Source: Diprion similis (lineage: Eukaryota; Arthropoda; Insecta; Hymenoptera; Diprionidae). Taken from it: a stretch of DNA of 64,000 nt. The position numbers were made by a program, and so were the translations under genes. The DNA is taken from positions 893,001 through 957,000 of the forward strand of contig NC_060109.1 of the NCBI RefSeq assembly GCF_021155765.1. Reading direction: 5' to 3'. This document shows positions 28,801 to 39,700 of this stretch, one piece after another; within the stretch, counting starts at the first letter, position 1, and every line of letters begins with the position of its first letter. The notes below the pieces were generated by a model, which worked only from the letters and a program-made list of their open reading frames with translations, made no database searches and had not been told where the DNA came from.

Positions 28801-31800
28801 AACGACGACGAGGAAATCGCTGGATTCAAATGATCAGGAAGCGTTGAATTCCGATGGGGGGGTTGTTTCCGGCAGGGAAATAGCAGCGAATTTAAAATCG
28901 GCTGCAATTCACGGGGGAAACTCTTTCCATGCGGTTGATAAAGGCTCGACGAATCATCAGATAAGTTCGGTGATCGGTAATCCGTACGGAAGCGAGATCG
29001 ACGATTATAACAACAAAGGGTTTCTTAGTGTTCGAAAAAACGGCAAGTGGGGCAAACTTTGTCTCACCGGTATGGACAACCTTCTGGAGATGAAAAGGAC
29101 CATTTGGACCATAGAGGATTTGGGACGTGCCGTCTGCAAGGCTATCACTTATCAGTAAGATTAAGATAATCATCTTATTTTGAAGTTTTCTTTTTTTCAA
29201 TCAATTTACCAGCGAAAATTTCCTCAATTACTGAGAGATTCGTTTTTTATTAGAACAATATTCGTTCGAACTTATTTTGGTAATCGTTGGATTTTTTCGT
29301 TTAATTTTCTAAACAGAAAAACTCAATTATAGAAAATTTTTTTTTTATAATTATTCGCTTTTTTCAAATAACGAGACAAAAACATTTTTGGAAGAAAAAT
29401 GTTGCCAATTAGTTCATGAATTGCAATGAGTCGAAAAAATTGCTGAAAAACATATCAACATATAAAAGCGCGTTCGTTTCTGGAACGTGATAAAAATCGG
29501 AAAATCCTAAATTCCCCAATTTTGAAATTTGAAGTGATTTAAACTTCTGAAATTCGAACATAGAAAAGCGAGAATATAAGAAAAGAATGACAAAAGCTTG
29601 ATGAAATGAGTAACTAAAATTGTAAATATAAGCGAAAAGCAATTTTGGTATAAAAAAAAGTACAGTCGAAAAATGAATTATCTATTCACAGGGATTACGA
29701 AAGGGTTGAAAAAGTGAGACTCGAGAGTGCAAAAACGCGGCAACACGATTACTACAGTTTAGTATACAACGAAAAATCGGTGGAAAAAACAAGTCTAACA
29801 TTCAAATCGTCGAACTGCCCAAGCGGAGAGGTTTTAAGGGTGAAATGCAAGAATCTTGAATGCGGTGTTCGAACTCAAACGCCAACGCAGGCCAGGTGAG
29901 AATAAAAAACATAACATTGGATACGTCGAGGAGAAAACTTCGTTCGATTCAACTCGCTTGTTTATAGTAAAAAATGTTAATAACAATTAAGGATTATACG
30001 CAATCGGAATGAAAAATAAATCGCTCACCCAGATGGCCTTTTTATCGGGATTCCAGGATCATCGGTGGCGAAAATTCCGCATCTGGAAGTTGGCCATGGC
30101 AAGTTGCTCTCTACAAAGAAGGTGATTACCAATGCGGTGGGGCCCTCGTAAACGATATGTGGATCATATCTGCAGCACACTGTTTTTATCAGTAAGTTCA
30201 TCATTACAATTCCGATTTTTTCAAAATTCAATACAATACGGTACATCAGCATCAAGTAAAAATATCAAAATTTACAAAGAAACATATCATGCATAAAAAT
30301 ATGACAAAAGTTTCCCAAGTTTGATCCTTTCCAAAGTTTCATGAAAAATGAGAGAAGAAAACAGAAAACATGAGAAAAAGAAACAGAAACATATTTTAAA
30401 TACTGACCTATGTTTTTTTTTTCAGTACCCAAAACGAATACTGGGTCGCAAGAATTGGGACAACAAGAAGGGGTAGTTTTCCGAGTCCGCACGAGCAGCT
30501 GATCCACGTTAATCAGATAATCCTGCACCCAGATTACATCGATAATGGATTCATAAACGATATTGCTCTGCTGAAACTTGAGCGCCCGGTAGTCTTCAGC
30601 GATTATGTGAGGCCCATTTGTCTGCCAAAAACCGAACCAAAAGGTGGCGAAATCTGCAAGGTTACCGGCTGGGGACAATTGTTTGAAGTTGGCAGAGTAT
30701 TTCGTGAGTAAAAAAAAAAAATGGAAGCACTTTATCGTGTCATGAAGAATATTGATGTTTAGAACAATTGGGTGAATAGTAATTGCCGTCACATCAAGGG
30801 CCAGTGAACCCGAAATTCCATCCACGATCTCGAAAGTCATCGCAAACGATTTTTTGCACCGTTTATTCCGTTTGTTTTTCCTAAATTTTGCGTACAATAA
30901 AAATGATTGGTAATTACCTGAACTTTCTCGATCTAGTCCATACTCCGTTCTTCACTCTTGCGCTGTAGATTTTCTATTATTCGTTCTTTCTACTTCTTCT
31001 TCAGCTTTATCTTCATTCTCTCCTTAATTCGCGGAACATGTCGACTGTCTAGTCTCTGGAAACAGCTTGCAGTTCCATATTCCGAGCGGATATGATCTCG
31101 ATGAACCTGTAAATGTACTCGAAAGATGGATGAAACCTTGAATCTCATATATTCAATACAAAACGTTTGTACACTTGGCCACAGTAACGCTGAAACGACC
31201 ATTTTTTTCGACGAGTGAGTTACGTTGGCAATGCCGAATCAGCTCGCAGCGCCACCGTCGGCCGGCCGTAAAGCAGACTCTATATCCGTAAAAGTAACAC
31301 AACTGTCGACTGTTTGTATTTTTAGGTTAGATTCAACGGTCTTGGGTAATGTTACGTTTACAAAGATTGAAGGTTAGCCTGTTCCGCGACCGGCAAGCGG
31401 TGGCGCTGCGAACTGATTCGGTATTGCCAACGTAAACGACTCGTTGAAAAACTTTTCCCATACAGAATTGCTGCGGCCAAGTGTACCTATTCCCTTTACG
31501 TAATTCAGAAAATGGAAAGAGAGCTGTTCCAATTCCTGATCACTTAGGGGTAGCAATATGCAATTAATTTACGATTGCATCAAATTATACACAAAATACG
31601 AAAGTGCACAAGTTTTCATGAGATCATTATTAAGAATCTTCAGTTTTTTTTTTTGAAATATTATAAAAAATTGACGAAAAAGAAACACATATATTATATA
31701 TATATACATTTTGAATCAAGCTGATGATTTTTTCACTTTTTTTCATCCGTGGATAATAATAATCGGAATTTCCTTGCAGCCGACACACTTCAAGAAGTCG

Positions 31801-32632
31801 ACTTGCCGGTCATATCTACGGATGAGTGCCGTAGGAGGACGTTGTTTTTACCACTTTACAAAATAACGTCAGGTATGCTCTGCGCTGGTTTAAAAGATGG
31901 CGGGAGAGACGCTTGCCTAGGAGATAGCGGGGGGCCTCTGGTTTGCCCTGAATCGAACAATAAGTACACCCTGCAAGGTAATTAGCACCTCGGATTAAAT
32001 AAGAAGAAAAAAATTAAGAAACAGTATAACAAAATTCTATTGAAGAAGTGTATTAACTGATTTTTTTCAAAATAATTTGGCCTCGAAAGTAGTCATTGAA
32101 ATATGTACAAAAAGGTTCCTTTAAGGATGTACATGTGTATGGGTCGAAATCGTGCTTTTATTTTAAACACCCGTGTAAAATTTTGAAAACAAATGTCTGA
32201 ATTATACCGAAATTATTTTGCTTTTAGTTTCCCGTGACTTTACATTGAGTCTGACAGTTTCCCACAAGTCATAAATGCAGGATTACAAAAAATAAAAAGT
32301 AGAATAACTCCGATATGGTTCAGACGACTGTTTTCTCAAATTTGACACAGTTATATAAAATAAAAGTAAGGATCATTTGTACAGTTTTCATTAACCTGAC
32401 ACGATTTCTATCTACACACCTGAATATCCTCAAAATGGAAAAAAGAAAAAAAAAATTTGTACTATCGTGTTGGGAAAAAAATTTGAAGGTAATTTGTTAT
32501 CCTGTTTTTCAAGGTATAACGTCGAACGGATACGGATGTGCGAGGCCCGGGAGACCGGGAATTTACACAAAGGTTCACAGCTACGTGCCGTGGATAGAGG
32601 GTGTGATGACAAGCGATGAGTTCACCTCATCC

Positions 32633-32669
<37 letters not shown>

Positions 32670-32785
32670 TGGATTGCAAGGGTCACAGATGCCCCCTGGG
32701 AGAGTGTCTTCCAAAATCGCGTGTCTGCAACGGGTATTTAGAATGTTCGGACGGTAGCGACGAGCTAGGATGCACAATCGACTGA
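3609..32785 (+). CDS. Type II transmembrane mosaic serine protease (SEA-LDLa-SRCR-trypsin-LDLa; corin/enteropeptidase-like)
   Basis: Thirteen coding exons join in phase: 3609-3692, 22688-22859, 23022-23045, 23323-23429, 23581-23818, 24080-26545, 26897-27097, 28401-29154, 29692-29895, 30057-30191, 30426-30703, 31780-31977 and 32514-32785, giving about 1,710 residues. ATG 3609 is the first after an in-frame TGA at 3579. A 57-residue cytoplasmic tail precedes a membrane segment (about 58-84), SEA (about 94-208) and an acidic Ser/Thr-rich linker (209-1030). Then come LDLa-type modules (about 1031-1135), SRCR (about 1300-1417), trypsin (1418-1660), Ser14 and a last LDLa. The activation site is R1417-IIGG. 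Catalytic residues are H1458 (AAHC), D1507 (NDIALL) and S1604 (GDSGGP). D1598 in the S1 pocket predicts cleavage after Arg/Lys. It should be an active, zymogen-type cell-surface protease; the substrate is unknown. Exon 1 is the least certain part. Confidence 0.92.
4888..5520. mobile_element. Foldback element with ~150-bp inverted arms
   Basis: The left arm (about 4888-5055) and right arm (about 5366-5520) are near-exact reverse complements. The left arm contains AACAAAATGTTAGTTTTTGA and AGCCCACTCCAAAGGAC; the right arm contains their complements in reverse order. The outer ends GTGACGCAAAAACACCGACT and its counterpart match too. The 310-bp centre is T-rich and codes for nothing. This is a non-autonomous terminal-inverted-repeat element, and no target duplication was identified. 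Confidence 0.8.
7918..8230. mobile_element. Degenerate transposon fragment with CAGGGTGGCCAC end
   Basis: It begins with CAGGGTGGCCACAAATTTTTG. It then carries repeated motifs of the type TTCCACGACATTTCCAGT and TTTTCCCTGAAATTTTCCAA, and ends in CATTTCCAGT next to a long poly(T). Elements with a CAGGGTGGCCAC terminus and such TTTCC-rich bodies are common non-autonomous transposon remnants in arthropods. The matching right terminus is not visible, so I treat it as a truncated copy. Confidence 0.45.
10555..11110. repeat. Clusters of TCGATTAATCGA-type palindromic minisatellite
   Basis: At 10555-10760 and again at 11005-11105 the motif CTCGATTAATCGAG, or its half CTCGATT, recurs every 12-30 bases, separated by short T-rich spacers such as ATTTTTCAAAA. 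Intervening DNA (10761-11004) is plain AT-rich sequence. The repetition is direct and visible. Whether it is a decayed minisatellite or a cluster of protein-binding sites cannot be told from the sequence. Confidence 0.75.
11726..12020. mobile_element. MITE-like inverted-repeat element
   Basis: The left end carries GGGGATTCCATGTCAACTC and then TTCRCTTCACGATTTTTTATACGATT. The right end carries AATCGTATAAAAAATCG and then TGGAATGCCTCATG, which are the reverse complements with some divergence. The two arms are about 60-80 bp and enclose about 130 bp of AT-rich, non-coding DNA. It is a non-autonomous DNA transposon by structure, flanked on the left by (TA)n. Confidence 0.65.
13124..17863 (-). CDS. 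Probable small nested gene, 64-residue protein of unknown function
   Basis: The two exons are 17863-17833 and 13287-13124 (- strand). Exon 1 lies in a GC-rich island, begins at the first in-frame ATG in a CGCCATG context, and encodes [10 protein letters not shown] before a GTAATG donor. Exon 2 follows a TTTTTAG acceptor. It joins in phase 1 and reads through a GC-richer, protein-like stretch ([20 protein letters not shown]..., [18 protein letters not shown]) to TAA. Total length is 65 codons including stop. The N-terminal half is hydrophobic and could be a membrane or mitochondrial segment; the C-terminal half is charged with a CxxC. I do not recognise the family. The gene lies wholly inside the protease's first intron, on the opposite strand. 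The exon pairing over a 4.5 kb intron is an inference. Confidence 0.5.
14789..14957. mobile_element. 169-bp MITE with 22-bp perfect terminal inverted repeats
   Basis: The ends are TATGTGGCATGCCCGTAAAC(CG) on the left and its exact reverse complement on the right. The interior is a 42-base poly(T) run and about 85 bp of other sequence. The terminal TA could be the target duplication of a Tc1/mariner- or Harbinger-type element. Overlapping open frames on both strands here are only the inverted repeat read twice. Confidence 0.9.
14963..15192. mobile_element. 230-bp MITE, family with TTTTTTACGGTATGGGCAT ends
   Basis: The left end TTTTTTACGGTATGGGCATT is matched by the inverted right end GATGCCCATGACGTAAAAAA. 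An internal perfect palindrome, CGGAATAAAG followed by its complement, would form a hairpin. A second copy of the right two-thirds lies at 55636-55797, which shows that this is a dispersed family. It starts six bases after the previous MITE. Confidence 0.85.
16971..17151. mobile_element. Foldback element with ~57-bp arms
   Basis: The left arm 16971-17027 (TGGGTTTTTGGGGTC..., ending ATTCAAAATG) is repeated as its reverse complement at 17088-17151, with few mismatches around a 60-bp spacer. It has no coding capacity. It is a small non-autonomous inverted-repeat element. Confidence 0.85.
21321..21371. repeat. (GAA)n microsatellite
   Basis: About 17 near-perfect GAA/AGA units form a purine-strand tract in the protease's first intron. 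Confidence 0.95.
24080..26545 (+). other. Single 2.5 kb exon encoding the extracellular linker of the protease
   Basis: This exon supplies residues 209-1030 of the serine protease. It has a visibly higher GC content than the flanking introns. It opens with a Q7 run and Ser/Thr-rich blocks ([13 protein letters not shown]), typical of O-glycosylated stalks. It then becomes strongly acidic, with a [12 protein letters not shown] stretch and a proline/arginine patch ([12 protein letters not shown]). No Cys-rich or catalytic module is visible. It is flanked by phase-1 introns, as extracellular modules often are. Confidence 0.85.
27495..28308. mobile_element. ~814-bp foldback element in protease intron 7
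   Basis: Two arms of about 390 bp (27495-27895 and 27912-28308) are reverse complements at roughly 90 percent or better by eye. The ends are TAAGGTGSTTATAAAG and its complement. The centre is a short GC-richer stem (ACCGACATTACRCGCATG). It contains no transposase frame. It lies between the exons for the second and third LDLa modules and would form a long hairpin in the pre-mRNA. Confidence 0.9.
31169..31487. mobile_element. ~320-bp inverted-repeat element in protease intron 11
   Basis: The left arm (about 31169-31275) begins GTACACTTGGCCACAG and contains TTACGTTGGCAATGCCGAAT. The right arm (about 31380-31487) is its reverse complement, with scattered mismatches. The interior is a short AT-rich spacer. 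It is non-coding. Confidence 0.85.
32627..32668 (+). repeat. Coding TCATCG repeat (Ser14)
   Basis: The last protease exon contains alternating TCA/TCG serine codons, 14 in total. They form the hinge between the trypsin domain and the C-terminal LDLa module. Both codons encode Ser, so the repeat can change length without shifting frame if the change is in multiples of three. Confidence 0.95.
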
Positions 32786-32804
32786 TTAACAAATAGAATT
32801 GAAA

Positions 32805-32810
32805 AATAAA
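32805..32810 (+). promoter_or_regulatory. Polyadenylation signal of the protease gene
   Basis: AATAAA lies 20 bases after the protease stop codon. Further AATAAA-like hexamers occur downstream in the AT-rich flank, so a longer 3' UTR is possible. Confidence 0.5.
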
Positions 32811-34172
32811 GAGTTGAAGATACTCGACGAAAAAAAAATAAAATAAAATACTCGTATCTCATCACTGATCGTACGAGAATAATAACAAATATTATTATTA
32901 TTATTGTTATTATTATTACAATTGTAACGACAATGAACGCGCATACGATTATTAACTACAACTTTTTTTTTTTTTTTTTTTCTTATTCTTAAATCGATTG
33001 AGATACGAGCAAAAATTAGAGGATTGAACAAAAAAACGAATTTTTCTACGATGTAACAAAAGGGAAAAAATAAACCGATACTACTGCTGAACAGGCGAAT
33101 AATAATCGTTTGGGCGAAGGTGCTGCGGTTGATTATAATTTGCATCGATCAACTGAATTACAAGAGCGATAGTTAGTAGAAGCGAAATACTATTTTACAT
33201 CTTTCGTGTTATTTTTTACACGTACGAAGAAAAAGAGAAACGGAAATACTAACGGTGTGCAATGTTAATTGACGACTGTTTTTTTTTTTTTTTTTTCTCT
33301 CTTTCTTTTAATATAATGAAGATTTGCAAAAAACCTTTATAAATGAAAATAACGAAAAATATAATAATTATTATTTGTGTGATACATATAAGATAATATT
33401 AGAAAGGTAATTCTAAATTTCTCACGCTTAGAATTTTACAATAAAATCGCGAGAGAATTGTAGAATTACTTGAATACGATACACGTTGCGATAAAAAAAA
33501 CCTGGCAATTCGGTTTTTTTATTTTCAATTTCTTTTTTTTTTCTATTTTTTTTTTTTTGTCTTTGCAAAAAATGAGAAAACCCTAAGGCCATGTCTATAG
33601 AATTTAGTATAATGATGTTAAGTTTGGTATAAATTCTTGTTCCGTCTCTGTAAATATTATTGTTATATGTAGATAAGTATATTGCATTACGTATAACATG
33701 TATAGTCCGATAAGAATAAAAAAAATTTAATTGACGAGAATAATAATAATAATAAAGATATATATATACGTATAGGTATGTGTATGTACGTGTACGACTA
33801 CGGTGAATACTGACGAATCACGTTTTTAATTATCACAACGTTCAAAAAATCAACGGACAACGAAACTAATACTTAAACTAGATGAGAACAGAAAAAAAAA
33901 AATTGTACGAAATTGTTCAAGAACAAGTGAAAAAAAATTAACGAAAATTTCAAAGTTGGATCGTGGATTGAATGATGGGAGTGAAATTCATTTAGATTGA
34001 TTGATTTTTGTTCTTGTTTTTTCTTTTTTCTTTGTTTTTAATAAAATTACCAGGTTTGCCTTTCAAGTACAGACTTTATATCTATTATAGAGGAATCTGT
34101 TTCGTTCGACGAAAACGTCGAGTGAGAACATTTTTTGTCCACTATGTTGAACGTTGATTTCGTTCGTCTGTG

Positions 34173-34207
<35 letters not shown>

Positions 34208-35862
34208 TCTGCGATTTTCTTACTCACAAGTAAAGTGACATTTTTTCGTTTAGACGTGAAATAAAAGAAAGAAAAGACTTCCGTAAACGCAATTACGATC
34301 CCGATATGAAATTGTTCGCGTTGATGTTTCAGATTTCAAATGGATTGATTTAATTACGGTATGTAATACTTTTGAACAAGCTTGACTAATTAATTAAATC
34401 ATTTTAGTATATCTAGTTGCTGATTTCTTTTTTACCTTCTAATTCTTCAGTTAATTGAATTTTTAAACTTACAAGGTTACGACTAACGGTCTACGATTAT
34501 GTATAATATATATGTATGTATATTTAATAAATATGTATTAAAAAGTTTAAATCACATTACTATATCAATCTGAAAATTATTCGCTACTCTTACTTACTTA
34601 CTATCAATGTTATGATTGTTGATACGGAAATACGATTTGAAGCTTAGTATCTGCAAGATTTTGAAAAAAAAACTGAGAAAAAAAAAAAACAAATCATCTT
34701 TTCATCTTTATTTATCCCGGTCCCATTATTAACAAGCCACGTGTGAATATTTCGTAAAACGAGATGGATAAAAATGAATGAAACAAACAAAAAAAAAAAA
34801 AAAAAAAAACATTTCCCACAAACGTTTTATGATTTTCAAATGTGTGAAAAGAAAATAGAAAAAGATGTAGCGATTGATTTCGATGCGTGAAAGATTCGAA
34901 TTACTGAAAAATGACGCTTTTTTTTTTTTTTTTTTTTTTTTTATTCGTCACATCTGTAGGACGAGTTTTTGAAACATTCACCTGTTTGAATTTCATAAAT
35001 ATTTCTTTCACATACAGGGACATTTTTGGTCTGTACAGTTGATATTACAAGAATAATTGAAAAATCTTGATGCTATTTTCTGATACTACAAATGCATTAT
35101 GAATCAGGCGAATATCAATTTTTCTTAAGAGTATTTATTCATTATTATAGTGTTACTTTCTCTCTCTCTCTCTTCTTCAAATTACTTACGTTTTCACACA
35201 AATTTCAGATTTTTAACTTATCTTCATGGTATCCCGTTCGAATAATTATGGAAGCCACTTGTACATCGGAACAAACGTTGTTGACTATTTTTTTTATAAT
35301 TGTATCGTTAATCTGTGTCTAACAATAAGTATAAAATCAAGGATTGCAAAGTTCTACAGTTCTACAGTTTGGGCAAAAGTTTGTTATCGTACGGTTACAA
35401 AAACGGTGTAAATTTTATAAAACTTTTCTTTTATTTTTCTCTTTTTTTTTTGTTTCTACGGGTAAGGATGACAGCAAAACTCTTGTCCAAACTTGATTAG
35501 TTTTTTTTTTTTTTTTTATGCTTTTTGATTGTTTTCTTCATCATTCACGGAGCCTACGAAACAATGTACCTACTCATGTTTCAATTTGAACAGCGTAAAT
35601 ACATTTGTGGTATTTGTGATTATTAAAAGTATCAATAGTAAGGTAGTAGTAGTAGTAGTTAGGATATATCAAATATCGTCGGTGGAAAATCACGAAACGC
35701 TTGCAACGTTATTAGTACACGCGCTATTAGTTTTATCGGATATTTATTAAATAGATAATTAGCATAGAAACAAACAATGTTTAATGTATACTTCTATATG
35801 TAAGTATTCGTGCAAGAAATATCTTGCATACTGATTTCTTACGATTTCTTATCATCTTTTCG

Positions 35863-35908
<46 letters not shown>

Positions 35909-36786
35909 TATTATTATTCGAATACCAAAAGTCATTCATAATTTTAAATAAGCTGATTATAGTTTTCCTTTTTTTTTCTTTTTTTTTTTTTCTTTAGGTT
36001 ATTTTCCGTTGTTCACGTACTCATGCAAAGAAAGAAAAAAAAAATACACGAACGCATTTCACACACTGTTGTATTAGGTATATTAACCGTAGTAGTTAAT
36101 CGAGAATTCTTTAAACACTATGATATCGTTTCTTTTTCTTTTTCCTCGTAGATTTTTTTTTTTTTTTTTTTCTTTCATTTTTCTTTTTCCATTGAATGGA
36201 TTAAATTTAGCTTAGGTACGAACAAGAAACCGCAGAATGACAGCTTCAATCCTGAATGAAACGAGTGCGACGAGGATTTGTTAGAAAGAATAATATATTC
36301 GTTAGTTAGGTCGATATAATTTATCTGCGTTATTTAGACGAAGAAAAGAACAAAATATATTCATCGTATTTGTGTAAACGTATGTAAAATAATAGGTAAT
36401 AAAAATTTTCTTGCGGTGTGTAAATTTATCCAGTATTCAAATTTTTTTTGAACACAGTCACAAAGTCCCTCTCTTTGCACGATGAAGATTACAGATTAAA
36501 TATGAATGAATGGAATTAATTCGAGTAAATCATTAATAATAAATAATAGTTTGATGATTATTTTTTTTTTCTTTTTCCTATCTCTTCATACCAATAATTA
36601 GGTATTCGCCTAATACTTTACGTTCGCATAAAAGTGACGTCCTTATTTCATTTTATGTAGAGTTCTTTTTTAATCTTCCTCTTCAATACGGTAAACTTAT
36701 GTGAAATTTCATTTCATTAGAAAAATAAAATAAAAATAAAAATTATACATATATATATATATATGTAAATATATATATATATATAT
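32811..36786. other. Intergenic or 3' UTR DNA between the convergent protease and CAP genes
   Basis: About 4 kb of AT-rich sequence separates the + strand protease stop from the - strand CAP stop. It holds many poly(A)/poly(T) runs, a (TTA)n tract near 35866-35905 and (TAG)n near 35641-35658. Open frames are short and low-complexity. Most of it may be 3' UTR of either convergent gene. I see no additional gene. Confidence 0.6.
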
Positions 36787-39700
36787 TTAACCCAGGGAGT
36801 CGACAGCGGTTGTCGATAGGCCCGTCCCACTTATGGTTGTTTTGAATTGCTCGGGTACCGGATACTCCGTCTGTAAGATAAGGAAAAAAAAAAAAAAAAA
36901 AAAACGAGATTAGAAACAATATTGAAAATTTTTATGCATAAGGAAGAAGTAACAGTTTCATCAAAATTCAATACTCACGTAATCCCCATTTCCTTTCGGT
37001 ACCATAACGTTCATTTCGCTAGATTTGCTAGAAATAAGCTCGACTTGAAGCGATTCTGAGTTCAGGTACATCTGGCAGCCATCAGTCTTGTCGATAGAAA
37101 TGGTAGGTACTTTTCCCAGAACCTGTAACGAAACCAAATAAAAAATGGTGATCAGATTACTTTTCTTTACGGTGCAATTCTTTTTTTTTTTTTTTTTTTT
37201 TTCCCCCACATTAACATTTTTCATATCCGTTGTGATACTTGTCGTCTGTACCTGTCATCGCATGTTCACATTTCGTCGCTATGCAATGTGTGACATTATT
37301 TTTTCTTCCGACCTTCATTTGTCTGTGAATAAAGCAACATGTCTCCGGCGTAAAAAGACGTCAAAGAGAATCACAGTTTTTTATCTATTTTATATATACA
37401 CCGTATTAGATAGTTTATCTAGAATTTATGTGATCGAGCTTTTATTATCTGTTTTTATACACATGAAATTGTATTGTTAAGGAAATAATCTTTAGAAATG
37501 AGGTGGAACTTTGGTAAGTTTTAAAATGAACGTGTATAGAGCAATGTGACAAGACAGGTTGTGCAATGAAAAGTAAAAGCACACGAGTTTAACAGCCGCT
37601 ATAATCGATCGAGTACTGATATAATTCAATTGCTTAATGCAGGAGGTAATTTAGAACCGGTTCGAATGATTTGTGAATACGATTGGAAGGAGTGTCCGAT
37701 AGCAGTTGCCAATTACGTATGGACAGAGATAGTTACCGATGTTGTCGACAGTCTGACAAGGGAAATACACTTGTGGCGCGTAAGCAATATTTGAATAATT
37801 TCTTTCCTTCGATCGATTAATTTAACTGACATGAAAATTACTCAAGATATTAGCCGCGATGCTGTTGTGTTCGATGCTGTTTCACACTGTATACCACAAG
37901 ACGAGATGGTTAGACAAAAGTGGCGAAGACACGCTGACCAAAGACGATTTGATAAAAGTCGGCTTTAAAATGCAAGATTTGGAACTAAAGATCAACATTT
38001 TGACGTACAAAATGCAGTACGGAACTTGGCCGATGCCTCACGAAATTCCTACGCCTAGTTTGAACCAGTTAAGAAACGTAAAATTAACACTCTCGAACAC
38101 GAGTAGACGGGACATGTGGACGAAGCATCATTTGCACGGGTGATTGATATTCAAGACTTGATAAAAAAAAAAAACGTTTTTTCTTCAAGGAGTAAAAATA
38201 ATCTAAAAAGATGTAAAATTTTTGCAGATACATATCAAAGTGTATCCAAAGTTCCGAGGATGATAAATCGACTTATAAACACTCGTCGACCGATGATCAC
38301 GTGGAATTGAAAAACGACAAACTGTTGTCGCAGTTTTTGAACCAAAAAAATCTTTACGACCCGGAAAAGTATTCTCGAAAATTGAAATTACTAGGCAGAG
38401 AATATGGCTGCAGGGATTACGAGAGACTCGTGAGAACCGCGGACGAGTGCAGGAGGTATATGGATGAGATAAACGAGAGCAATAAAAGTCTCGGATTGCT
38501 CGACACTTCGTCAGAAGTCAGTGATCAGCATTCGATAAAAGACATATACATGAGAGTTGAGGTAGATATACAATAATTATTATGATGATAATATATTTCC
38601 TCTTCTCGCTTAGTTCTTTTTCTGCTAATTCCCATTTATCGTCTCGTCCCTAAATTTTAGTCGGAGTTAAATAGTCGTCGAAATTTTTTAATGGATCCAA
38701 AAAAGTGGGAAGAAGATTGTGAGAAAAAGAACCAGAAAAACAGAGACGTAGGAGTAAGCGAGTTTACTACGTTAAACTATCGGCAAGAAGAGGCAGCTCT
38801 TTCTACTGCCAACAAAGACCGCCAAGCCTCGGAGGATTCTAAAGCCGTATCGAAGTATTTACCGCCGGGTTTAAGCATAACGTTTTTGTCAGACAAATTC
38901 AAAGGTGTTCCATCGAGAGATAAATTCACTGCAAACAACTACGGCGTGAGAAATGGTAAAAGGATTAAAACAAGAAAGAACGAATCGTTGAACAAAGTCA
39001 AAGATAAGCTTGAAAATTTCCACGACGTCAAACGTAGCACAGAAAATTCCAAATCTTTGAGCAGTATCGAGGGAAGTACGAACGGTAAAAAGAGATCGGA
39101 GATTGTCATGCTGACTGAAACAAACAGCGCAAGTAATTCGTGCAATCGAGACTGGAAGTACGGAGAAAACAATGGAGAGATTTTGGATAATAGAATGCAG
39201 AATAAATTTGGAATTTTTCAAAATGTGGTTTCTACCAGCGCTAACGAAACCAGCGAAGCGGAGTTTGATTCAAAGCCAACCCCAAGAGAAACTCTAGCAA
39301 CTTCTAAAGAGAAAATGAAGGGGAAAAATTTAGGCCTACCGTACTGCGAGCATGAAGGATCTAAAACTAATCGGTCAAACAACCAGAATAAAAAAACTAA
39401 AAGTCTAGTTCTAACGAAGACAGCATCGAAAGTTGAAAATTCAAAGACTGAAAGTGATTCAAGTGCGTCGTTTAAAACAAATGCCGATTATACGCAAGAA
39501 GATGTGGAATATAGATGCGGGCAATTTAATTTGAATGTGAATCAACAGAGACATTTCGATACAAGTGAAAATACTGCTGGTACAAAGTCGGTTGACATGG
39601 CAAGCGATAGTATAAGCATGGAAGATAATATAAACTTGAAAGTGAATAGAATTGATTTCCAGAAAGCGATTACCAAGGCTGAATTGTCGCAGAGAAATGA

